Positions 58,212 to 64,000 of a stretch of 64,000 bases of DNA are shown here, piece after piece. The DNA is from an uncultured Trueperaceae bacterium (GTDB lineage: Bacteria > Deinococcota > Deinococci > Deinococcales > Trueperaceae), in the NCBI GenBank assembly GCA_937907415.1, contig CALCHY010000302.1, positions 1-64,000 on the forward strand, written 5' to 3'. Within the stretch, counting starts at the first letter, position 1, and every line of letters starts with the position of its first letter. The position numbers and the translations under genes were made by a program. Under the pieces are notes generated by a model. That model did not search any database. It was given only the letters and a program-made list of their open reading frames with translations, and was not told the origin of the DNA.

Positions 58212-59048
58212 ATGAAGTCTGCAGCACACACGATGTCAACTCCCCACCTCTCGCTCGAGGATGCCCTTGACCTCTACGCCCGCCTTGGCTTCGATGGCGT
58301 CGAGATCCTCTACACCGCTGACTACGGCTGTGCGCTGCCGCCGACAGCAACGGCCGACGATGTTCGCGCCCTGAAGGCGAGGCTGAGCGACAACGGGCTC
58401 GGGGTGGCGCAGATCACCCCGTACGCCAAGGACTTCGACGCGCCGGACGCCCAGGCCCGCGGGGCCGCCAGCGACGAGATCCTGCGCTGCATCGACCTGG
58501 CCACGCGGCTCGGCAGCCGCTGCGTGCGGCTCTGGGCCGGCAACGAGCCCGGCCCGGGCGAGGAGGAGCGGCAGTTCGACCGGCTCATCGCCACCCTCAC
58601 CGACCTTGGCAAGGCCGCGGCCGACGCCGGCGTGACTCTCAACATCGAGAACCACATCGGCTCGCACGGCATCACCTCTGAGAACACCGTGCGGATCATC
58701 GAGGCGGTTGACTCGCCAGGCATCGGCATCACCTACGACCCCGGCAACCTCCTAATGTTGGGAGAGCGCGACGCGGTCGCGGCACTCAAGCGCCAGCTCC
58801 CGTACATCAGGCACGTCCACTTCAAGGACCTCAAGGCACACGGCAACCGCAAGCACACGCCCGCGCTGGTGGGTGAGGGCGACGTGCCCTGGCCAGAGCT
58901 CATGCCGCGGCTGCTCGAGAGCGGCTACGACGGCTACTTCTCCACCGAGTTCGAGAAGCGCTGGCACCCCGAGATCCTGCCCGACTCGGAGACCGGGCTG
59001 CGGCATGAGCTAACCGCCCTCGAGGCGCTCTGGGCGGAGCAGCGTTGA
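58212..59048 (+). CDS. sugar phosphate isomerase/epimerase-type TIM barrel
   Basis: A 278-residue protein of the xylose-isomerase-like TIM-barrel family. It starts MKSAAHTMSTPHLSLEDAL, then FDGVEILY, LNIENHIGSH (Glu/His metal ligands), ITYDPGN, RHVHFKDLK and FSTEFEKRW (Glu ligand). These enzymes isomerise or epimerise sugars, often next to Gfo/Idh/MocA dehydrogenases. Start ATG 58212 behind AAGGGA; a GTG at 58173 overlapping the permease stop is an alternative. The next gene overlaps its stop (TTGA). Confidence 0.85.
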   Translation: MKSAAHTMSTPHLSLEDALDLYARLGFDGVEILYTADYGCALPPTATADDVRALKARLSDNGLGVAQITPYAKDFDAPDAQARGAASDEILRCIDLATRLGSRCVRLWAGNEPGPGEEERQFDRLIATLTDLGKAAADAGVTLNIENHIGSHGITSENTVRIIEAVDSPGIGITYDPGNLLMLGERDAVAALKRQLPYIRHVHFKDLKAHGNRKHTPALVGEGDVPWPELMPRLLESGYDGYFSTEFEKRWHPEILPDSETGLRHELTALEALWAEQR

Positions 59049-60094
59049 GACCGAGAGTCTTCCTCACTCACACGCGGAGCGACCTGAGGTCGTTCTTCCC
59101 CCGGCCCGCGCTCGAGCGACTGAGGAGCTTCGCCGACGTGTCGACCAACGACAGCGACGAGCACCTGAGCCCCAGCGAGCTGCTGCGCGTCGCGCCGGAG
59201 AGCCAGTACGTCGTCACCGAGTGGGCCACCGGCGCCGACGCCGCCTACCTGGAGAGCAACCGCTCGCTCATCGCCATCTGCCGGGTGGGCGTGGAGATCC
59301 TCAACGTCGACATCCCCGCCGCCACCGCCAACGGTGTGCTGGTGGTCAACCTGCCAGGCATCCACGCGAACTCGGTGATTGAGCTGACGCTCGCCTACAT
59401 GATCATGAGCGCCAGGAAGGCGCCGATGTTCGACCGTGAGACGCGCGCGGGCCGCTTCCCGGTCGCCTACAACGTCGCGTTGGGGCTGGGGCACGAGCTG
59501 CCGGCGCCGGGCTTCGACATCAGGGGCTCGACCGTCGGGCTGGTGGGTATCGGTGCCATCGGCGCCGGCCTGGCTAGGATCCTGACCTTCATGGGCGCCA
59601 CGGTGATCGCGTACGACCCCTACGCCGCCTCGGTGCCGGAAGGGGTGGAAGTGGTCGGCTTGAAAGAGCTGCTCGAGCGCAGCGACATCGTGTCGCTCCA
59701 CGCCAAGCTGACGCCGGAGACCGACAAGATCATCGGCGAGCGCGAGCTGGGGCTCATGCGCAAGTCGGCCTACCTGATCAACACTGCTCGGGGCGGCCTG
59801 GTCGACAACGCCGCCCTGGCCAGGGCGCTGCGCGAAGGCACGATTGCCGGCGCCGCGGTCGACGTCTTCGACACCGAGCCGCAGATCGCCGGACACCCGC
59901 TGTTGTCGGCTCCGAACTGCATCGTCACGCCGCACATGACCGGCAACACGGTGGCCACTATGCAAGCACTGGCCGACGGCGCCGTCGACGCAGTCGAGAA
60001 GCTGCACGGCGGCGAGCTGCCTGCAGGGATCGTGAACCCGGCGGTCCTGCAGAGCCCGCAGTTGCGCTGGCGCAGGGGCGTGGGCGTCGCATGA
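59045..60094 (+). CDS. D-isomer-specific 2-hydroxyacid dehydrogenase
   Basis: A 349-residue NAD-dependent oxidoreductase. The nucleotide loop is VGIGAIG (167-173). The catalytic trio is Arg in NTARGG (R249), Glu in DTEP (E278) and His in TPHMTGN (H297). The family oxidises 2-hydroxy acids or reduces 2-keto acids; phosphoglycerate, glyoxylate and sugar-acid enzymes look alike. Within this operon a keto- or sugar-acid substrate is likely. It begins with TTG 59045 overlapping the preceding TGA, and overlaps the next gene by four bases. Confidence 0.88.
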   Translation: MRPRVFLTHTRSDLRSFFPRPALERLRSFADVSTNDSDEHLSPSELLRVAPESQYVVTEWATGADAAYLESNRSLIAICRVGVEILNVDIPAATANGVLVVNLPGIHANSVIELTLAYMIMSARKAPMFDRETRAGRFPVAYNVALGLGHELPAPGFDIRGSTVGLVGIGAIGAGLARILTFMGATVIAYDPYAASVPEGVEVVGLKELLERSDIVSLHAKLTPETDKIIGERELGLMRKSAYLINTARGGLVDNAALARALREGTIAGAAVDVFDTEPQIAGHPLLSAPNCIVTPHMTGNTVATMQALADGAVDAVEKLHGGELPAGIVNPAVLQSPQLRWRRGVGVA

Positions 60095-61089
60095 GCACCT
60101 ACCCTGAGGTCGCCATCGTGGGCTGCGGCTTCATCGGCCGGATCTACGCCGAGGTGCTCGCCGAGCTGGGCGTTGAGTTTGGCGCCGAGTATGGCGTCGA
60201 GCGTGGCCTGAGGGTAGCGGCGGTGGTCGACAGCGACGAGGCGGCGCGCACTGCCGTCGCGGAGTCGCTAGGCTGCCGCGCCTACGCCACGCAGGCGGAG
60301 ATGCTGAGCGCGGAACCGGGCGTGGTGGCGGTCGGGATCGCCACGCCGTCGCAGTTCCACGCCGAGCTGACGCGCGAAGCCCTGAGGGCAGGCCGCCACG
60401 TGCTGTGCGAGAAGCCGCTGGCCTTGACGCTGGCCGAGGTCGAGGAGATGGTCGCGATAGCGCGCGAGGCCGACCGCAAGCTGGCGGTCGGCTTCAAGAT
60501 GCGCTTCGAAGGCATGTTCATGGAGCTGAGCCGCCTGGTCGACGTAGGCGTCGTGGGCCCCGTGCGAAGGGTAGTCATCAGCCAACACCAGCCGGTGCCG
60601 CCGCAAGCTTGGGCGCGCCGACACGGCATCGTAAACGAGTTGCTGATCCACTCCATCGACGCGGTCGACTGGTTCATGGGCGAGGCGCCCACCTCGCTCG
60701 AGCACGAGTCTAGAGCCGACCGCGCGGTCATCTCGCTCGGGTTCGGAGGCGAGCGTGACGGCCTCATCACCGGCGCCTGGGTCGAGGGCTTCCCGCAGCT
60801 CGGCGGCAGCAACGACATGCTGGTCCAGGTCGTCGGCCGCGACGGCCACCTGATCGGCATCCGCCCCGACACGGTGATCGTGAACACGTCCAAGGAGGCC
60901 AGGACTATCGACCTGCCGGCCAGCCGCTACGCCGACGCGTTCAAGCGCGAGTGGCGAGCGTTCCTGGCCTGGTTGGCGGGTGACGAAGACACCGACATCG
61001 CGTGCATGGCGGACGGCCTGCGCGTGCACAGGATCATCGACTACATCGAGAGAACGAGCGAAAAGAGAGAGGCGTTCAAGCATGAATAG
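60091..61089 (+). CDS. Gfo/Idh/MocA-family oxidoreductase (first)
   Basis: A 332-residue enzyme. The Rossmann loop is GCGFIG (11-16), the conserved catalytic EKP lies at 107-109, and HSIDAVDW (187-194) gives the conserved His/Asp. These enzymes oxidise sugars or cyclitols with NAD(P). Its 30s region is longer than usual (AELGVEFGAEYGVERG). ATG 60091 overlaps the previous gene by four bases. Confidence 0.9.
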   Translation: MSTYPEVAIVGCGFIGRIYAEVLAELGVEFGAEYGVERGLRVAAVVDSDEAARTAVAESLGCRAYATQAEMLSAEPGVVAVGIATPSQFHAELTREALRAGRHVLCEKPLALTLAEVEEMVAIAREADRKLAVGFKMRFEGMFMELSRLVDVGVVGPVRRVVISQHQPVPPQAWARRHGIVNELLIHSIDAVDWFMGEAPTSLEHESRADRAVISLGFGGERDGLITGAWVEGFPQLGGSNDMLVQVVGRDGHLIGIRPDTVIVNTSKEARTIDLPASRYADAFKREWRAFLAWLAGDEDTDIACMADGLRVHRIIDYIERTSEKREAFKHE

Positions 61090-62209
61090 GGTCATCAGGT
61101 ACGGGGTAACCGGCGCGGGCTACATCGGCGCCGAGCAGGCGCGCGTCATCGACGGCCTGGAGGGCGCGGAGCTCGTCGCCGTCCACAGCGGCACGGGGGA
61201 GGGAGCCAGGCGCGTGGCGGCCGAGCTCGGCTGCGAGGTAGCGGAGACGTTAATAGAGTTGGTCGCGCGCGACGACATCGACGCGCTCATCGTCGCCTCC
61301 CCCAACAACCTGCACCGGGAGCCGGTCGAGTTGGCGGCGCAACACGGCAAGCACGTGTTCTGCGAGAAGCCGTTCGCACTGTCGCTGGAGGACGCCGACG
61401 CGATGATTGCCGCCTGCCGCGAGGCGGGCGTGACCCTCATGGTCGGCCACATGATGCACTTCTACTCGGGCGTGATGCGCATCAAGCAGTGGATCGACGA
61501 GGGCGTCATCGGCAAGCCGCTGGTAGCGCACGTCGAGCGCACCGGCTGGGAGGACCCGCAGCCGCACGTCTCCTGGAAGAAGCAGCAGTCGCAGTCGGGC
61601 GGCCACCTCTTCCACCACATTCACGAGATCGACCTGCTGCAGTGGCTCATGGGCCCCGCCTCGAGCGTATACGCGGTGGGCGGCAACCTCGCCCACCAGG
61701 GCGAGGGCTTCGGCGACGAGGACGACGCTCTGCTGCTGACCCTGGAGTTCGCCAGCGGCGCCTTCGCCACCATGCAGTACGGCTCGGCCTTCCACTGGGG
61801 CGAGCACTTCCTGAAGGTGAACGGCAGCAAGGGCGCGATCCGCATGAGCCACAAGGAGGCGGTCATCGACCTGCTGCTGCCAGGGCAAGGCGTGCAGCGC
61901 TTCCCGCTCTTCGACGACGCCGCCAGCCAGGAGTCGCTTCTGGAGCTGTTCAAACGCACGCACGGCGGCAGCACCTACGGCAAGCCGACCGATCGGCCGC
62001 CGCATTACCTTACGTACGCGGTCGCTGAAGAGCTCGGCTACTTCAACGAGGTGCTGGGTGGCCGACCAGTCGATGAGTTGAGGAAGCCGTTATTCGACGG
62101 CTCGGCCGCTCGGGCTGCTGTAGCCGTGGCCGAGACGGCCTTGGCTTCGCGGCGTACTGGGGTCCCTTGCGATATCCCACCTCGTAATAGCCAACGGCTG
62201 GGGCGTTGA
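61082..62209 (+). CDS. Gfo/Idh/MocA-family oxidoreductase (second)
   Basis: A 375-residue enzyme with loop GAGYIG (11-16) and EKP at 95-97. LFHHIHEIDLLQW carries the catalytic His region. It is only distantly similar to the first copy, so the two probably act on different steps. Gfo/Idh/MocA proteins occur in some sialic-acid loci (for example handling anhydro-sialic acid). ATG 61082 overlaps the preceding gene by eight bases; the frame open from 60980 is a shadow of that gene. Confidence 0.9.
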   Translation: MNRVIRYGVTGAGYIGAEQARVIDGLEGAELVAVHSGTGEGARRVAAELGCEVAETLIELVARDDIDALIVASPNNLHREPVELAAQHGKHVFCEKPFALSLEDADAMIAACREAGVTLMVGHMMHFYSGVMRIKQWIDEGVIGKPLVAHVERTGWEDPQPHVSWKKQQSQSGGHLFHHIHEIDLLQWLMGPASSVYAVGGNLAHQGEGFGDEDDALLLTLEFASGAFATMQYGSAFHWGEHFLKVNGSKGAIRMSHKEAVIDLLLPGQGVQRFPLFDDAASQESLLELFKRTHGGSTYGKPTDRPPHYLTYAVAEELGYFNEVLGGRPVDELRKPLFDGSAARAAVAVAETALASRRTGVPCDIPPRNSQRLGR

Positions 62210-62214
62210 ATAGC

Positions 62215-63123
62215 ATGGCTTCGGATCGACAGCGCTACCACGGACTCATCGCGGCTACCTTCACACCCATGACTCCCGACGGTGACCTCAACCTGGGGTT
62301 GGTTGGGCGGATCACCGGCCGGTTGATAGCCGACGGCATCAAGGGCCTGTACGTCTGCGGCAGCACGGGGGAAGGCGTCTCGCTGACCACGGCGGAGCGA
62401 AGGGCAGTAGCCGAGGCATACGTGGAGGCTTCGGCTGGGCGTATCCCCATCATCGTTCAGGTCGGGCACGAGAGCATCAGGCAGGCGGCTGAGCTGGCGG
62501 CACACGCCGAGAAGATCGGGGCTGACGCCGTCTCGGCGATCCCGCCGACCTATTTCCGGCCCGTTGATTTAGAGACTGTGGTGGCGTGCTCCCGCGAGAT
62601 CGCCAGCGCGGCGCCTAGCTTGGATTTCTTCTACTACCACATACCTGTCAAGACCAAGGTCGAGGTCGACATCTCTGCGCTGGTCGAGGCGTCGTTGGCT
62701 GCTATTCCCAACTTCGCGGGGGTCAAGTACTCCGACACCAAGGTCTTCGAGCTGCAGGTGTGCGCCGGTAGGTTCGGTGACCGGGTGTCCCTGTTGTTCG
62801 GCACGGACGAGATGCTGGTAAGCGGGCTGGTTGCTGGGGCGCATGGGGCTGTAGGGAGTACTTACAACTTCCTGACCAAGGAGTCGATCGCGATCCTCGA
62901 GGCTTATAGGGCTGGGCGGATCGACGAGGCGCGGCGGCTGCAGGGGGTGACGGCGGAGGTGATTACCGAGATCGTCGCTCTAGGTGGATTGCCAGCCCTC
63001 AAGGCGGCGATGGCGCACACGGGCGCGGACTGTGGGCCGACCCGGCTGCCGCTGCGCCAGTTATCGACTTCGGAGCAGAGGGCTGTGATCGAGGTGCTGG
63101 CGCGAGCGGTTTCTGTTGCTTGA
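62215..63123 (+). CDS. nanA: N-acetylneuraminate lyase/DHDPS-family aldolase
   Basis: A 302-residue class-I aldolase. GSTGE (49-53) binds the carboxylate, YYHIP (140-144) carries the catalytic Tyr, and GVKYSD (169-174) the Schiff-base Lys (K171). With nanE and nanK in the same locus, cleavage of N-acetylneuraminate to ManNAc and pyruvate is the likely reaction; another keto-sugar acid is possible. Start ATG 62215, or TTG 62206 which overlaps the previous stop (TTGA). Confidence 0.85.
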   Translation: MASDRQRYHGLIAATFTPMTPDGDLNLGLVGRITGRLIADGIKGLYVCGSTGEGVSLTTAERRAVAEAYVEASAGRIPIIVQVGHESIRQAAELAAHAEKIGADAVSAIPPTYFRPVDLETVVACSREIASAAPSLDFFYYHIPVKTKVEVDISALVEASLAAIPNFAGVKYSDTKVFELQVCAGRFGDRVSLLFGTDEMLVSGLVAGAHGAVGSTYNFLTKESIAILEAYRAGRIDEARRLQGVTAEVITEIVALGGLPALKAAMAHTGADCGPTRLPLRQLSTSEQRAVIEVLARAVSVA

Positions 63124-63199
63124 ACAAGGCTGGGGCGATGCACGGTGCCGCTGAGGCTCGCAGTGCCTGCGCAGACCACCGCGCGCTTGATCGCGATGC

Positions 63200-63300
63200 C
63201 GAGTCGAAATCGAGCTCGACACGGCGCCCCGCGAAGCGGAGCTACCGGCCGAGCTGCAGGCGGCGTTGAACGTCAAGGACGCCGCGCGTTCGCTTTCGCT
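63200..63300 (+). pseudogene. remnant of a YdeI/DUF1905-like gene
   Basis: One frame from about 63210 reads EIELDTAPREAELPAELQAALNVKDAAR, split by stops and shifts on both sides. It resembles a piece of the YdeI/DUF1905 family (ELDTxPREVxVPxxLxxAL). Only this fragment is left, just after the nan operon. Confidence 0.45.
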
Positions 63301-63385
63301 AAGTCCTTCGCGGTGACACCGCCAAGCCAAGGAATACGAGCAGGGCTCGGTTGAGGCGCAGGAGATCCCCATCGTCCAGCCGACC

Positions 63386-63646
63386 CTATCGGCGGCCGAG
63401 CCTGGATCGCCGCACCGTCGTAATCTTGTCTACCATGAGCCGAGAAGATGCTCGCAAGTCGGTGTTTGGTCCCGACTCCACTTCGATGCGGAACAAGGGG
63501 GCGTCCGTGGGGTCAGTCGCGAAACCGCATATGGTCACCGAGTCGGTGCCTGAGAACCGGTCGTCCTGCACTATCACGGCAGGACGTGGTTTCGAAGCGT
63601 AACCGGGCCCTCCTTCTACCGTCCAAATCTCACCGCGACTCGGCAT
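63386..63646 (-). CDS. mazF: MazF/PemK-type toxin, C-terminus cut by an in-frame stop
   Basis: An 86-residue protein starting MPSRGEIWTVEGGPG, with RPAVIVQDDRF and LRASSRLMVDKITTV, the core of MazF-type mRNA endoribonucleases. It stops at TAG 63386 after RSRLGRR. Beyond it the same frame continues as GRLDDGDLLRLNRALLVFLG up to a stop at 63299, which is exactly the usual C-terminus. So a single codon change has shortened it by about 28 residues. Activity is uncertain. Its start overlaps mazE by 17 bases; an earlier start at 63700 is not supported. Confidence 0.8.
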   Translation of the reverse strand: MPSRGEIWTVEGGPGYASKPRPAVIVQDDRFSGTDSVTICGFATDPTDAPLFRIEVESGPNTDLRASSRLMVDKITTVRRSRLGRR

Positions 63647-63863
63647 CGTTCCAGACAGAGACCGAGTCGATGAAATCCTGATCTGCGGCGGCGTGCTCAC
63701 TGGCGGCTACAGCGGCCGACTGCCTGCGAGCTTCGGCGGCGAAGGCTGGCGACCTGACATCGGGGACCCAAATCTGGAGCGGCCTCAGGCCCTGCGCCCG
63801 CAGCCCGTCCCGATGCTCCTGCACCTTTCTGCGTGAAGACTTCGGTGCGCGTCGTTCACTCAT
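63630..63863 (-). CDS. mazE: MazE-like antitoxin
   Basis: A 77-residue protein with a basic N-terminal DNA-binding part (RAPKSSRRKVQEHRDGLRAQG), then LRPLQIWVPDVRSPAFAAEARRQS and the acidic end DQDFIDSVSVWND that should wrap the toxin. This is the family that precedes PemK/MazF toxins. The start is ATG 63863; a 40-residue longer frame crosses the operator. It is cotranscribed with the toxin. Confidence 0.82.
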   Translation of the reverse strand: MSERRAPKSSRRKVQEHRDGLRAQGLRPLQIWVPDVRSPAFAAEARRQSAAVAASEHAAADQDFIDSVSVWNDAESR

Positions 63864-63883
63864 GGTTCGCCTGCCTCGGCATA

Positions 63884-63897
63884 GGTTACATGTAACC
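63884..63897. promoter_or_regulatory. 14-bp palindromic operator of the toxin-antitoxin pair
   Basis: GGTTACATGTAACC is a perfect palindrome 20 bases upstream of the antitoxin ATG, the usual place for autoregulation by the antitoxin or the complex. Confidence 0.7.
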
Positions 63898-64000
63898 CTT
63901 GCGCGAGGAAGTGTCGTTCCGCGAGGAGGCTCGGCCCGTGCCGGGGCTATCAGCGCGGTGCCGCAGGGCAAGCCGCGCAGCATCTTTAGGAGTGCCTCCA

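Noticed and set aside
57324..59048. 574-codon frame covering the second permease and the isomerase gene
   Set aside because: Its first 295 codons are a shadow of the permease gene; only the part from 58212 matches a protein family.
1..64000. rRNA and tRNA genes
   Set aside because: No stretch with the conserved T-loop or rRNA core sequences was recognised by eye; a tRNAscan run would settle it.
63898..64000. Gene start at the right edge
   Set aside because: No open frame with a ribosome site or family motif; only the extension of the antitoxin frame crosses it.

Overview
The window is high-GC bacterial DNA, probably from the Deinococcota (a Truepera-like lineage is my best guess). The clues are a secreted protein with one N-terminal SLH domain followed by a coiled coil, a diderm-type type IV secretion system, and several genes with a -10 box exactly six bases before the ATG, the leaderless layout common in Deinococcus. 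An iteron array next to a ParB-type gene, a candidate replication initiator and a conjugation gene block suggest a plasmid, secondary replicon or integrative conjugative element rather than core chromosome. No rRNA, tRNA or CRISPR array was seen.

Layout. 1-2500: a membrane-protein gene cut by the left edge, a nine-copy iteron array, two copies of an 18-bp near-palindrome, parB (no parA in view) and a small unknown gene. 2566-12185: a three-gene restriction-like cassette, transcribed leftwards in the order adenine methyltransferase, GmrSD-like DUF262/DUF1524 protein, PLD-SNF2 helicase. 12364-21184: a peptide ABC-transporter operon (two permeases, two ATPases, binding protein) that runs into an M19 dipeptidase-like gene and a C45 acyltransferase/peptidase gene, with a divergent GntR/FCD regulator and TTGCATGCA operator candidates. 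21382-41466: the conjugation/T4SS block (VirB1, B2, B3, B4, B5, B6, B9, B10 and VirD4-like), with a SpoIIIAA/Ycf45-like ATPase, a degenerate PLD protein, a NERD-AAA+ fusion and several unknown proteins. No relaxase and no classical VirB11 were recognised. 41553-49253: a RecD-like helicase, a PKD-repeat lipoprotein, the SLH/collagen-like protein and a duplicated winged-helix replication-initiator-like protein. 49254-50232: no protein gene, but a 12-bp inverted repeat and a large structured RNA on the minus strand that looks like an orphan HEARO (IscB-type omega RNA). 50233-52513: thyX, an unknown gene and a frameshifted GNAT acetyltransferase. 52574-63123: a sialic-acid type catabolic locus (nanE and nanK leftwards; GntR regulator, sugar ABC transporter, TIM-barrel isomerase, 2-hydroxyacid dehydrogenase, two Gfo/Idh/MocA oxidoreductases and nanA-like lyase rightwards). 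63200-64000: a gene remnant and a mazEF-type toxin-antitoxin pair whose toxin has an in-frame stop.

How the parts work together. Both transporter operons share one design: a GntR-type regulator divergent from other genes, short repeated operator candidates over the promoter, ATGA-type overlaps between genes, and strong stem-loops right after the binding-protein gene that would let that gene be expressed above its neighbours. The strongest novelty candidates are the methyltransferase/DUF262/PLD-helicase cassette, the orphan HEARO-like RNA, the NERD-AAA+ fusion and SpoIIIAA-like ATPase inside the T4SS block, and the repeated exact six-base leaderless promoter spacing. All functional calls rest on reading motifs by eye; no database search was run.
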